A stretch of 64,000 bases of DNA from Hevea brasiliensis. Taxonomy: Eukaryota > Streptophyta > Magnoliopsida > Malpighiales > Euphorbiaceae. Positions 1 to 12,474 of the stretch are shown one piece after another. The notes under the pieces were generated by a model. That model saw nothing but the letters and a program-made list of their open reading frames with translations, ran no database searches and was not told the DNA's origin. The stretch is taken from NCBI RefSeq assembly GCF_030052815.1, contig NC_079501.1, positions 79,566,979 to 79,630,978 of the forward strand. Reading direction: 5' to 3'. The first letter of the stretch is position 1, and the number at the start of each line of letters is the position of its first letter. The position numbers and the translations under genes are program-made.

Positions 1-2623
1 CTATTGGAGGTGCATTTGTTAAGAAACATTAAAGATTTGGAGGGGAAATTAAGTGAATTGATGTGATGCCTTAAATGCTGAATTTGGACAGCTTGAGACC
101 AGTGAGGTTATTTGCTCATCACTTGAGCTATGTTAACTCTAATTGATATGAAACCAATAAGAAATGAAAACTAAGACAAAATGATAAAACTTTCAGAACA
201 CTTGACTTGAAAATGGCCAAAAGATACCTCAATTAGGACTAGAATTTGGCAATGCAAACCTAAAATCTAGAAAACTAACTAAATGAACAGTACGTACTTA
301 ATTGAGCATAACTCACTCTACAAAACTCCAAATTAAGTGAATCTTGAACCTGTGTAATCCTAAGACATAGGAGAATAATTCATATGAAGAGCATAATATT
401 AAATTATGTTTGTAACCTATCGAAATTAGCTAGAAAAAGTAAGTCCAGAAATTTGACTGGATTCTAGAATAGCCCTGGAAACCTGAGAAATTATCACCTG
501 AATAGTTTTGGCAAAAGGACCATAACTTAAGTTACACAAATAAAAATTGAGTAATTATAAAGCCAAAATACATATAAGACATAGAACTACAATTTTCACG
601 ATTTGACCTAGACCTAGATGTATGGGAAAAATGGTTGAAATGTTAGAGTAAGTCAGAACTTCAAAATTAGAATTTCCAACAACTCAGCAATTTTGCCTCT
701 GAGTAGTAAATAGAGCATAACTTCCTTTGTACATCTCCAATTGAGGTGTCACAAAATGATTTGAAAACTTAAGACAAAGGCCTAAAACTTTATTTTAGAG
801 ACCTAATACAAATTCTAGCTATAAAGTGCTCAGTTGTTAGATGCAAATTTAGGTGAAAATCTGGAAAACCTGTGAATTGCAGGGTAAGACACCCAGAATA
901 GTACCTAGTATTTTGACCATAACTAATGATCTAGACCTCAAAATTGAAATATTCAAAATGGTAATTAAGGCTAAGACATAGAGAAACAACTTTTGTGAAG
1001 ATTACTTTGATAAATTATGTTTGGAACTAGGATGAAATTAAGTTTGAAGGTCATATTCTAATGCTGCCCTGTAGTTTGGAATATATAGAATGAGTAGTTA
1101 TCTTGGGAATTCATTAGAAATTTAATTGATTAGCTACTAGTGGAAGTTAGAATGAGTATTAAAACTTTTGAAATTGTGTATTTTCAGTGGAGAAGAGAAC
1201 TTTGAAGTGAAGGGAGAATTAAGGCAAAGTAAGGAGATTAAGATAAGGTTTGTGCACAACTTGAATTTCTCTTATGTTTAAAAATTGCAAATGAAACTAA
1301 TGTGAATTTCCTTTGTATTTGATAATTGTTTACATTGTTTTGAGAAAATTTTGAATGTTGAAAAGAATGTATTATTATGTTGAAAAGGCAGACGTTAGCC
1401 ATTTATTTTATTATAGCAAGGGGTTGGCCGAATTGAATGCGATTTAGAAGTGCTTTATAAAATTGATGTGTTGCTAATCTTATATGTTGAATTGTGATAA
1501 TTTGAAATATTGTGATTTGAATGGAAATTATTTTAAATTGTTTTGAAACCACAATTGGCATGGCAAACTTTGATTGTTCCCTCATTAATAACGGTTAATG
1601 GGGTTGAGATTGATTTATTACCTTCCCTCTCTGGCTTGCCAGTTGAGGTTGAGATTGGATGGGTACACTTATATTTGCTAGCTAGCTTTGCTTCTCTCAA
1701 TAGTAACGGCTATAGGGTTGAGATAGCTTTGTCATGGTGTACAACACGCATTGATCGTGAAATTTTGTGTCATGGCTTAAACTGTGTGATGTTGGCAACA
1801 CAAATGATTAAAATTGTTTTAGTAAATGTGTTGAGCAAATAAAAGAAATTGTGGATGACAATTGTTGATGATTGAGAACATTAGTTCTGTTTTCCTATTT
1901 CATGGAAATTTGAACATCTTCAATAGTTTACTATGGTTTCATAAAATATGTTTTATGATGATTTTATAATTTGATAGTTGTACACCACTGAGTTTATATA
2001 CTCAGCGATAGCTATTTTTATACTATCGCAGATAGAAGAAAAGATAACATAGCTGAGTGAGAGTAGTAAAAGCTGTACTCATTTGACCAGTTGGGTATAC
2101 TTCTAAGATACCTTTTTGAATTTTGTTTTGATGTAAACTATATGTTCATGTAAGAATCATTTAAGTAGTTGTGCAAATTAATGTAATACTATTTCATTAT
2201 AATAAAAGGAATATAACTTTATAAGAACTATTCCTTTTGGTTGTGAATAAAGAAAATCATTAATGAAATGTGGATTTGATGATTTGATGGATTGATGATA
2301 TTCCCTTATTGCTACAGGTTTTATTAAACAGGTTTTAAATTTCTGGATAATTGAGTTTTTAGCTGCCACTACGTTGGTTTTTCTCCAAATTTCTTAAAAT
2401 TTTAAAAATACTTATTTCTTCTTCTAAATAAATTCATGCTATTTTCTTAATCTTAAAGTCACTAATAACTCTTTAATTTGACAATTTTAAATTGGAAAAT
2501 GAATTTGAAATCGTTTAAAATCCCTTATACTATGTTTAATGGATTATCGGTATACGGAGTTCGATAATTCATTAGGCATATTACGGGATCATGTCATATC
2601 TTATAAAAGGGTAATGTGTGACA
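1..2623 (+). repeat. Chromovirus-type LTR, 3' portion (enters from left edge)
   Basis: This stretch ends with GTAATGTGTGACA, the same end as the plus-oriented LTRs of element D (GGGTGTGACA). Just before the end it has the family block running from a 'taatggattatcgg' segment to 'cgggatcatgt'. It also carries the family hairpin pair at 1988-2030 and a 'gtttgtgcacaac' block near 1250. It lacks a PBS to its right, so it is either a solo LTR or the 3' LTR of a plus-strand element lying left of the window. It contains four evenly spaced CATAACT modules at about 307, 521, 715 and 918. It is clearly more diverged than the LTRs of A or D. The short ORFs inside it have no recognisable protein similarity. 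The following bases TAATC (2624-2628) may be its target duplication, but the other end is not visible. Confidence 0.75.
1988..2030 (+). other. LTR two-hairpin element (left LTR fragment)
   Basis: Hairpin I has arms CTGAG (1988-1992) and CTCAG (2001-2005). Hairpin II follows at once with arms GCGATAG and CTATCGC (ending at 2029). The same pair of hairpins, preceded by a 'CACCA' block, occurs in the LTRs of A, C, D and F. The role is unknown. It may act in the RNA. Confidence 0.6.
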
Positions 2624-3854
2624 TAATCAATCCAACTACAATTGGTCTGGTTAAAAAGAAAAAGACAGCTAACTTCGATCACCATACGAACACACTGACC
2701 TCTACCAAATGATTAACAAAATTAATAAATTAATTTAAACTATAGAAACAAGAATTAATCTTAAGGTCTTGCTGAAATTTCAACAAAGCCTCCTCTATAA
2801 CTAGACCTAATCTCTCTATAAGAAAATGCAACAACAGTAATATATAGGGCTTCAGGCCCATAGCAACAATTATAATGCCCATCCGAGGCCTACAAAAACC
2901 TAATCAAAGTCTAATTGTTCAAACTTTTGCTCAGATCCCTAACTCCTTTACAGTGCAAATAATTATTTCCAACACTTCAAAAGTTATGAAAATATTCTTA
3001 GAGGTCCTTTATGTCATCTTTGTATTAATTTAATTCATTTTACTCAATATACCAACTCAAGAATATTTTACAGATTAATCAAGTAGTTTAAACCTAGGTA
3101 AAAACTACACAAGTTGAGTTTAAAAATACCTTTGCAAAATCTACTACATGGAATGCGTCTAAAACATTTAAAAATAGCTAGAAATAAGACCACCTTTTGG
3201 GACAGCCACCAAACGTCCGGATCGAGCTGAAAACTAGATCTCGAGTACCGGTGAGCTATCATTGATAAGATCATATCTAAATAAAACCATAAATTATTAA
3301 TAATTATCACATAAGTTATATTTAATTTATGAGAATCAAAAAGACTTAAAAATCTCACCGAGTGATCTAGACCGTCTGATGATCACCTTTTCCAAATGGT
3401 CTCAATTGGAGCGGGGTTGGTCCCATCTTAAAGGTTTCAATGTGTTAAGTTCATTGGTGGTCTTAGATAACCAATTCAATAGTCAAATCATCCAGGATCT
3501 GATCAAAAAGTTCCAAATATATCCATTTTCTCTCTCCTCATTTTTCATGAATTCGGTGACCACACCTACTACCACTGTTCAGAAAATGAAGCCCATGCTT
3601 TGAGGAGTTCATAGCCACTAGTCTTTTGTTGAACGAAGGTCAAAAACACTACAAAAGTCGTTTGAAGTTTTGATGCCTTTGTTACTGTGTCTCATCAAAA
3701 AATGCAATTCTATCGCTAGATTTTCGCCATTGGCCAGCTAGGGGAGGTGCGCCAATGATGGGGGAGTTGATCTGGTTCAATGGTGATAGTAGTTAGCCTA
3801 TTGCCAGCGAATTGAAAGGGAGAGAGAGATGGAATAACGTGGGAGTGGGGGAAG

Positions 3855-3904
<50 letters not shown>

Positions 3905-4213
3905 GTGTGTGAATTGTTGGAGGGTTTTATGGGTGTTCGGATTCTTTTTTTTTTTTTTACCTCTAATTATACTTTGGGTCCTTCAACATTTAGATTTTTT
4001 TTTTCCAATGAGGCCTAATATTTCTCATAGAACAAAAATTGAATATTATAAATATAATAATAATATATGCAGACAATTTGTTTAAAATCATCTTTATGTA
4101 AAAATATTAATTTAACAAAAAAAATCAATAAGATAAAATTAAATATAAAAAGGCTAAATAAAATAATAACAAAAATTTAAAATATTTTATTTAAAAAAAT
4201 TCAGGTTGTTACA
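2624..4213 (+). repeat. Dispersed LTR-like repeat G, 3' part
   Basis: Bases from about 2640 align with 63540-64000: both carry the 'cctcctctataactagacct' type block, the 'caggcccac/t' block and 'ataatgcccatccgaggcc'. The repeat ends in GGTTGTTACA at 4213, which is roughly the inverted form of the start TGTAATGACC at 61400. This is the TG...CA pattern of an LTR. The inferred full length is about 3.7 kb. Its left part has been replaced by the LTR at 1-2623. No PBS, PPT or coding region is visible, so a solo LTR is the simplest reading. The family is not recognised. Confidence 0.5.
3859..3901. repeat. (GA)n microsatellite
   Basis: An uninterrupted GA dinucleotide run of about 21 units lies inside repeat G. 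It is preceded by purine-rich sequence and followed by a GT-rich stretch. It produces an artificial Glu/Arg ORF on the plus strand that should not be taken as a gene. Confidence 0.95.
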
Positions 4214-6080
4214 AAAATAATTTTAAAAGATTCAAATTGTGAGTTAAATATATAAAATACTTGAGTCTAAATATTGCATCTGTCTAACACTAGACTTGAG
4301 GTTAAAACAGAGCCACAACTCCTCTAAAATTTTTATTTTTAATTTAGAGTCTTTTAAATGTGATGTGTTCTTAATTATCTTTCACGTTTAGCCTCAAAAA
4401 AATATTAACGAAATTTCAAAAGGTTGATTTTTTTTATTAGCCTAATTAAATAAAAAATTCTATAAGTCATATTTTAATTATTTGAAACTTATATTTTTTT
4501 TTTTTTGCCCAACATAGTTAAAAAATTAACCACTGATATTTTTTTAAATACAATTTTAAGTAATATAAAAGAATTTAAAAAGAATTAAATTGTGAGTGGA
4601 GTATATAAAACACCTTTTTATAGTTTTTATATCTGGCATTGACGCCCATATATCTAAATGTTATAATCGTCATTAATTGACATTTTTTATTAGCCCAATA
4701 AAGCATAAAATATAATTGACCAATATTCTGGTAATTTAAAAGTTTTTTATTAGCCCAATTAAATAAAAAATTAATGAGTCCATGTTTTCATTTTTAAAAT
4801 ATTCATTTTTAGTGACCTAACAAAATTGAAAAATTAGAAACCCATATTTTTTAAATTTTCCTTTAAGTAATAAAAAAATATTTTAAAAGATTTAAATTGT
4901 GAGTTAAATAAACAAAACACATAAGTTTAAATGTTCCATTCATCTAACACTAAACTTGGCGGTTGAAACACAGCCACGGCCCCACCAAAATTTTAATTTT
5001 TAATTTACAGTATTTTAAATATTAGTATGTTCTTAATTGTCACTCACATTTAGCTTCAAAAAAATTTTAACAAAATTTTAAAAGGTTAATTTTTTTTTAT
5101 TATCCCAATTAAATAAAAAAGGTTAATAAACTCATATTCTAATAATTTGAAACTTATTTCTTTTATTGACCTAACTTAGATTAAAAATTAGTCTCCTATA
5201 TTTTTTAAATTTTATTTTAAGTAATAAAAAGGAATTTAAAAAGAATTAAAGTGTGAGTGAGATGCATAAAACACATGGGTCTAGTAATTATATCCATCAC
5301 TGGCCTCACATATCTAAATATTATAATCATCATTAATTGATATTTTTCATTAGCTCAATAAAGAAAAAAATTTAATGGCCAATATTCTAGTAATTTAAAG
5401 TTTTTTTATTGACCCAATTAAGTAAAAAAAATTAATGAGTCCATATTTTAATTTTTAAGAGATTAGTTTTATTGACCTAAAAAAATTAAAAAAAATTAGT
5501 GGCCCATATTTTTATAATTTTCCTTTAATTAATAAAAAATAATTTAAAAACATTGAAATTGCAAGTTAAATGTATAAAACACTTTGATCTAAATGTTGCA
5601 TCCATCAACTACTGACTTAGGGATTGAAACAGAGCTACAACTCTCCAAAATTTTAATTTTTAATTTAGATTACTTTAAATATTCGTATGTTCTTAACTAT
5701 CTCTCATATTTCCCCTCAAAAAAAATCTTAACAAAATATTAAAAGTTTTATTTTTTTATTAACCCAATTAAATAAAAAATTTAATAAGCACATATTCTAA
5801 TAATTTAAAACTATTTTTTTATTGCTCTAACTTAGTTGAAAAATTAGTCACTGATATCTTTTAAATTTACCTTCAAGGAAAAAGAATTAAATTGCGAGCT
5901 ATGTATATAAAACACATAGATCTAGTTGTTATATTCGTCATTGACCCCATATATCTAAATGTTATGATCATCATTAATTGATATTTTTTATTGCCAATAA
6001 AACCAAAAATTTAATGGGCTAATATTATAGTAAATTAAATTTTTTTAAAGGCCTGATTAAACAAAAAAAAGTAATAGATC
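4214..6080. repeat. AT-rich tandem array, left segment (about 660-bp dimeric units)
   Basis: Landmarks recur at a regular distance. The 'CTCAAAAAAA' block following a 'cacgttta' type block lies near 4389, 5049 and 5708. The 'TAATCATCATTAATTGA' type block lies near 4665, 5325 and 5965. Each period of about 660 bp is made of two related halves of about 310-350 bp, both containing an 'ATTAGCCCAATTAAATAAAAA' type segment and an 'AATTAAATTGTGAG' type segment. No coding potential is seen. The array is interrupted at 6080 by element A and continues at 18319. Confidence 0.8.
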
Positions 6081-9000
6081 TATCACACCCTACCCCTCTG
6101 TAAGGCATAACATGATCCCGTAGTATACCTAATGAATTACCAACTCCGTCTACTGATAATCCATTAAATACACTACAAGGGATTTTAAAAACTTTTCTTA
6201 CTTCTTTTACAGTGGTGAGCACTATTTACAGGTGTTAAAAACCTTTTTGAACTGAAGTGATAGAACTAACATATTTGAATTATTTGGAGTTTCTGTAAAA
6301 ATTTTAGCAGAGTGCCATCTGTATTTTGGATAAAACAGTTCTTCAGAAAACCTGTAAAAAGACACTTCAATAATTTTCCAAATCTCAACTCCAATACATT
6401 TCTCAACACAACAATTTATCAACTCAATTCCATAGAAATTTTTCAAAGTCTGAGATAAGGAAATATAATACAATTTTTACAAGTCAAATAACTCATAATT
6501 AATTTACAACTTCAAGGTACAATTTGAATTTACATTGCTCAAAACCAAAAACAAAATATACATATAGTGAATATATATTACAGTACAAAATGCCAAATGT
6601 GGTATACTCACTATACCCAAAAATCTCTCATTGCGGTACTAGCGACCTAGTCTGCCTGCTCGATCTGTCTACTGCGACAAAGAATAAAGCTATCGCTGAG
6701 ACAATGTCTCAGTGGTGCACAATATTAACCAAATACAATTTAAATCACAATTCATAAATCATATAAATAGTGGATACTTAAAATCATAGTTAAATTCAAG
6801 ACAATAAATGTCAACAAGAATTTAAACTCCATTTCTCAATATCACAATAGATTTCCATAAGTTAGATCATGTTTGAATTCAAAAGACAGTATATGTCAAT
6901 GAGAGTTTAAATCCATTTCACAATCTCACAATACATATCAATAAATCACACACAGCTTAATCATGATCCATAGTTTAATTCGTCCCAAAAGCCAATGGCT
7001 AATGAGGTATTCAATTCGTCCCAAAAGTCGATGACTAATGAGGAATAACATGGCTAGCTAGCAAAAATATGAGTACTCATCCAATTCGTCCTCAACAGGC
7101 ACACACCTCAACACTTCAGCCAGAGAGGGAATTCAATTCGTCCCACTAGACAAGCTAATGAGGAATACAATCAATATACATGATAGCTGTGGTTTCAAAC
7201 CATTTCCAATGCTTTTAAATCAATAAGTATCCATCAATGTCATTCAAACAATTTCTCATAGTTTCAAATCATTTACAATGCTTTTCAAGCAATAAATATT
7301 CATTCAAATACATTTCCACAATTTAAAATAATAATATACAAATATTCAATATTTATTTCAATTGAAAATAATTCAAAAGAAATAATTGTTGTGCACAAAC
7401 CTCTGATATTTGTCTCCTGGTCTTGACTCAGTATTTCTTTCCCTTTTGCTGAGTCCTTGTTAACTGAGAAACACAATTTGAAGTGTTTCAGTGCTAAATT
7501 AATTTGCCTCTAACGATAATGTTCAATAAACAATTCACTGAATACCTTTATTTGCTTAATCACCTAATATACCGACCCTCGATGTTTTCTAGGTAAATTA
7601 GGTTTTAGTGTCCTTTATATGTCACATTCGATAGGGTTTTAGGGTTGGTACGTGTTACCAAACTCAATTCTATGTATATTTGCATTTTCTTGCATTTCAT
7701 TGCAAATTGCTGGATTTCGGGATACTAGTTTGACCTAGCCGGACGACCTAGTTTCCTCGGTTTTCGGGTTTTGGTCAAAACTACAAACTTGTAGATCTAT
7801 GTCTTATTGCACGCGGTGCAAAATTTTAGGTCAATCCGAGTTAAGTAGACCATGTTATGGTCATTATACTATTGCTGGTCAATTGGTATCAAATTAGGTC
7901 AATTTTAGGTCAATTTGGTCAACTTTGGTTCGGCTAGTTTTTGGACCCGAACTTGTGCAAGCTTTTTGACTTGCTTATGGTCATTTCTGGGTTTTTGTGT
8001 CTTCATAAGACTTGTAGGTATGGGTCTTAACTATTCTTGGTCAAAATTTCAGGTCAATTGGACCTGTTTTGAGTGAGTTATGGCCTAAACACTCACTGCT
8101 GCCCAATTGGTCATTTTTCAGGTCCTAATTGCACCTAATCCGAATTGGTCATTTTCTTAGGTCACCTTGCAAGCAGAATTTTGGTATGCTTTCTCAATGA
8201 AAGTTGGCACATTTTGTGCCTAGTTCCACCTCCAATTGGTCTCATACCAATTGAGGTTACACATTTAAACTTATTGGCTAAAATGTACACTGCCCTTAGT
8301 TACCTTGCTTAAACACACATCAATCACACACTTACCTTGCAATATGTTTACTTCCCTACTAAATCTGTTTTGGTATATTACCAAAAATATATTCCACTTT
8401 ACATTAACATCGCTTTGGGCAGATTACAATTATCCTCAACACACCAAATATAATTCTAATTTCCAAAGTCCAAATACAATTACACATACACATAAACATT
8501 ACTAGTTTTTACATACACTTTACACAACAATTTCATATACATATCCATCTATCCTTAATGCCACAATTCTGCCCATATCTTCATGAACACATATACTTAT
8601 CCAAGAGTTCCAAGGCTGCCAAAAATGTTCTTCAACACCAAAGTGTCCTACAATTCATCAATTCCCATCCAAGTGCAAAAATCACCATACACATATGAAG
8701 TAATTCACTAGGTTATTAAATCACCATAACCAACATCATTTCCTATCAAATATATGCACAATTATCTCATCAAATACATGACTACATGGCTGTCCAAAAT
8801 GAACACAACAATAACTCTTCAAACTCAAAAATTTTCTTCACAAATCCAACACCCATAACATGCACACAAAATTTAACAAAGCCATCTTCAAAAATGCTAA
8901 CTTACCTTATGGTTGGAGCTTGTTAAACCTTGCTTAAACTTCTCAAATTTGGTATCAAACTCTTCCTTGTGATGAGTAGACCATTTTTCATGAAGGAACC

Positions 9001-9776
9001 TAAGTGATTGGAGTTGAAAATGGAGAGGTTAAGTGAGCTCATGCAAAACGCCCATGGAGGTTTCTCTCATCCTTCAATTCGGCAACTTTGGTACAATGAA
9101 GAAGATGAACATTCTGATGGGTATAGTGGACTTTCATTAGCATTTTTATGTTTAATTAAATCCCTAGTGGTCCACTAACTAAGTTTAAATCATATAATAA
9201 GCTTAATTTCCCTTTATTCCACATTAACCCCTTAATTTCGACTATTTACTTTAGGTACCACCAAATAAATTTTTCATTTCATTTTCTAAGTGTAATATTA
9301 TTTATTTTTAATGGAAATTTAGGTCAAAAGTCAATTCGGGATGTCAAATGACCATAATGCCCCTGTTCGGGTTGCATTCCCGATTTTTCGGTAACACCGG
9401 GTTTTGTCTGTTTTTTGATTTCTCACTTTTCTTTGTACTAATTATTTAATTTTTCTTTGATCTTTCTAATGATATTTATTCTTCAATAAGGGTCTATTTA
9501 AGTCCTAAAAATATTTCCAGGGTTCCCCGCAGTCCAGGGCTAGTCAACGGTCCACGCCATGACTTCCTGGTGCGGTCACCCATCGTTAGGTTTCCCGGCT
9601 CGCTTAACTTGATCACATTTCTTTGCTATTATTTTTCCTTTGTATTTTCTTTTCTTGTATTTCATTATTTTATGTCTCCTCACTCATGTCAAAGTGTAGT
9701 TCTAGGCATCCTAGTTGTCCGGACAACACTGATCACCAGGACAGTAGAACGCACTACCGAACTTTGGGGTGTTACA
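6081..9776 (-). repeat. Element A 3' LTR
   Basis: It starts TATCACACCC on the plus strand (TG to TA change) and ends GGGGTGTTACA. It matches 14616-18313 with an offset of 8535. It contains two direct copies of about 38 bp with 'CAATTCGTCCCAAAAG' near 7000, a near-palindrome CCAATTGGT/ACCAATTG near 8232, and the two-hairpin element at 6674-6712. Small ORFs inside it are identical or nearly so in the other LTR only because the LTRs are young copies. Confidence 0.95.
6674..6712 (-). other. LTR two-hairpin element (A, 3' LTR)
   Basis: On the minus strand, hairpin I has 8-nt arms CTGAGACA/TGTCTCAG with a 1-nt spacer. Hairpin II has arms GCGATAGC and GTCGC. In this copy the second arm of hairpin II is partly eroded (GCGAC followed by AAAG). 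The 5' LTR copy at 15215-15254 keeps the fuller form. Confidence 0.6.
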
Positions 9777-9779
9777 ATT

Positions 9780-9794
9780 CTCTCCCCCTTAAAA
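9780..9794 (-). other. Element A polypurine tract
   Basis: On the minus strand the run TTTTAAGGGGGAGAG lies just before the 3' LTR start (TGTAACACCCC). It follows a 'TTTCGAGACGAAATTT' block typical of plant chromoviruses. It would prime plus-strand DNA synthesis. Confidence 0.85.
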
Positions 9795-9823
9795 TAAATT
9801 TCGTCTCGAAATTTTACCTAGCA

Positions 9824-11226
9824 TTAGTCTCTGAACAGCTGTGGGTGCTGTCTCCTCATATCCTCTTCACGTTCCCAAGTAGCTTCCTGGCCTGAATGAT
9901 GGTTCCACAGCACTAAACCAGGTGTATCTGTTTGTTCCTCAGCTGCTTCACCTCATATGCCAGAATTTTTATGGGTTCTTCCTCATATGAGAGGTCTGGA
10001 TTTACTTCAATCTCTTCAACTGATAGTACATGAGATGGGTCAGATCTGTACCTCCTTAACATGGACACATGGAAGACACTGTGTATCCTTGCTAACTCTG
10101 GAGGTAATGCCAACCGATATGCCAAAGGACCCACTCTTTCCAGAACCTCATATGGTCCGATGAAACGAGGACTCAGTTTCCCCTTTCTGCCAAATCTCAT
10201 AATTCTCTTCCAAGGAGAAACTTTGAGGAATACCTTATCACCCACTGCATACTCAATATCTCTTCTCTTCATATCAACATAGGACTTCTGACGGTCTGAT
10301 GCAGCCTTGAGTCTATCTCTAATCAATCTGATCTTTTCCTCTGTCTGCTGGACAATTTCTGGCCTAATCATCTTCCTTTCACCTACCTCATCCCAACATA
10401 AAGGAGTTTTGCACTTCCTGCCATACAATGCTTCATATGGAGGCATCCCAATGCTTGATTGGTAGCTGTTGTTATAAGCAAACTCAATCAAAGGCAAGTG
10501 TGTATCCCAACTACCTTCAAATTCAATCACACAAGCCCGTAGCATATCCTCCAATATCTGAATAACCCTTTGGTGGCCATCATCTGCTGGGTGGAATCTT
10601 TGTCTTTGAAGTTCAATCTAGTTCCTAGGGCTCTCTGAAGACTACCCAGCATTCTAGAAGTGAACACAGGATCTCTGTCGAACACAATTGATCGGCACTC
10701 CATGCAATTTTACAATCTCATATATGTACAATCCGCCAATCTTTCCGTGCTATAGTCCATCCGAATCGGCAAAAGTGAGCGGACTTGGTCGATCTATCAA
10801 CTATAATCCATCTTGCATCATGACTACTCTGTGTCCTTGGAAGTCTGTAACAAAATCCATAGTTATTCGCTCCCATTTCCACTGCATGCGCAAAGGATGT
10901 AACAAACCAGCTGGAACTTGATGTTCTACCTTTACTTGCTGACAAGTTAGGCATTTGGAAACGAATTTAGCTATATCTCTCTTCATGCCCATCCACCAGT
11001 AATGTTCCTTCAGCCCTCTGTACATTTTAGTTCCACCAGGGTGCATAGCAAATGGAGACTCATGTGCTTCCTTCATAATGATCTGTCTCAATTCAGCGTC
11101 ATTAGGAACGCACATTCTGCCCTGATGTAGCAATAAACCATCATCTCTCACAGAGAATTTAGGTTTCTTGCCCTGCTGGACTTCTTTCAGTAGCTTCTGA
11201 TACTTTTCATCACTCTGAGCGACCAT
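9824..11226 (-). pseudogene. Element A integrase with C-terminal chromodomain, broken
   Basis: The minus-strand ORF 11226-10801 holds the His-His-Cys-Cys zinc domain ([11 protein letters not shown] ... CLTCQQVK). The central catalytic region is damaged by indels and stops between 10800 and 10555. The ORF 10554-9913 gives the rest of the core and C-terminal domain (IEFAYNNSYQSSIGMPPYEA, GKLSPRFIGPYEVLERVG, HSVFHVSMLRRY). The chromodomain follows (YEEEPIKILAYEVKQLRNK). A 1-base shift after HLV stops the frame. The remainder, with VLW and EATWERE, continues in another frame to a stop at 9824. This lineage integrates into heterochromatin through the chromodomain. The enzyme cannot be made intact from this copy. 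Confidence 0.9.
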
Positions 11227-11285
11227 TACGATCGATCAATCAACACCGTTTGTACATGCCATGCAACTCTATCTGTCCCTCATCA

Positions 11286-11663
11286 TCAATCTCTAAAGCG
11301 GCATCTTTGTGCTTTCAACTCATATACCATGGACATAGGAGAAACTCTGAGATTTGCCATAGTCTTGCGACTTAAGGCGTCAGCCACCACATTTGCTTTC
11401 CCTGGCTGATAGTCTATTAAGCAATCATAGTCTTTAATGAGTTCTAACCATCTCCTCTGCCTCAAATTCAATTCCTTCTGGGTGCCTAAGTACTTCAAGC
11501 TCTTGTGATCCGTGTAAATGTAGCATTTCTCCCCATACAAATAGTGTCTCCAGATCTTCAGAGCAAAAACAATAGCTGCTAACTCTAGGTCATGTGTTGG
11601 GTAATTCCTCTCATGCGGTTTCAGCTGGCGTGATGCATAAGCAATGACATTCCGATCTTGCAT
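11286..11663 (-). pseudogene. Element A RNase H, broken
   Basis: The ORF begins [20 protein letters not shown] and continues through [16 protein letters not shown] and [16 protein letters not shown] to the connection region [12 protein letters not shown]. This is the Ty3-gypsy RNase H with the tether to integrase. The SDAS aspartate segment lies just upstream in the same frame but behind a TAA, where relatives have Glu. A frameshift separates this ORF from the RT ORF. Confidence 0.88.
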
Positions 11664-11715
11664 CAGTACACAGCCTAGCCCATTGTGAGAAGCATCACTA
11701 TAAACTGTGTATTAT

Positions 11716-12474
11716 TTACCCAGGTAGGTAAAGTGAAGCTGGAGCTTCAATCAAACACCTCTTCAACTCATCAAAACTTTGCTGACATTTATCTGTCCAC
11801 TGAAATTTTACATCTTTCCGAAGCAGTTTGGTCAGTGGAGAAGATAACATAGAAAACCCCTTCACAAACCGACGGTAATATCCAGTTAAACCCAGAAAAC
11901 TGTGAATTTCTGTGATGTTCCTGGGCGGCTTCCAATTAAGGATAGCTTCTACCTTGCTGGAATCTACCTTGATCCCTTCAGCTGACACAACATGTCCCAA
12001 AAAGGAGATTTCTTTCATCCAAAATTCACATTTCGACAATTTGGCATAAAGTTGTTTCTCCCTTAAAGTCTGCAGTACAATCCGCAGATGTCTGTCATGC
12101 TCTTCTGTATTCCTTGAATATATCAAAATGTCATCAATAAACAACACCACAAATTGATCAAGATATGGTCTGAAGATAGTGTTCATCAGATCCATAAAAG
12201 CAGATGGAGCATTTGTTAACCCGAATGGCATTACTAGGAACTCATAGTGGCCATATCGAGTTACAAAGCGATTTTGGAATACTCGCTCTTGCACCTTCAA
12301 CTGATAATAACCAGATCGCAAATCAATTTTGGAGAATACAGCTGCACCCTTCAACTGATCAAACAGATCATCAATGCGAGGCAATGGATATCTGTTCTTT
12401 ATTGTCACCTTATTCAACTGCCGGTAGTCAATGCATAAGCGGAGAGTACCATCCTTCTTCTTAACAAACAACAC
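11716..12474 (-). pseudogene. Element A reverse transcriptase, broken
   Basis: The ORF covers RT from [20 protein letters not shown] through [13 protein letters not shown], the palm MPFGLTNAP and the catalytic [10 protein letters not shown] (near 12127-12148) to the thumb region ([29 protein letters not shown]). The catalytic DD pair is kept. The N-terminal part of RT between 12475 and 12834 is damaged by indels. The end ([10 protein letters not shown]) is out of frame with RNase H because of a small deletion. Confidence 0.92.

Noticed and set aside
3812..4085. Two small ORFs with Glu/Arg repeats or poly-Phe
   Set aside because: They are created by the GA microsatellite and T runs. No protein motif is seen.
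6222..6473. 83-codon ORF identical at 14757-15008
   Set aside because: Identity between copies comes from both lying in the young LTRs of element A. No start context, motif or other support.
8305..8505. 66-codon ORF repeated at 16846-17046
   Set aside because: It lies within the A LTRs and is low-complexity in composition. Duplication reflects the LTR pair.
9570..9895. ORFs across the LTR end and PPT of A, with similar ones at 18052-18357 and 23340-23573
   Set aside because: They overlap LTR boundaries and run against the gag-pol strand or in a non-coding LTR end.
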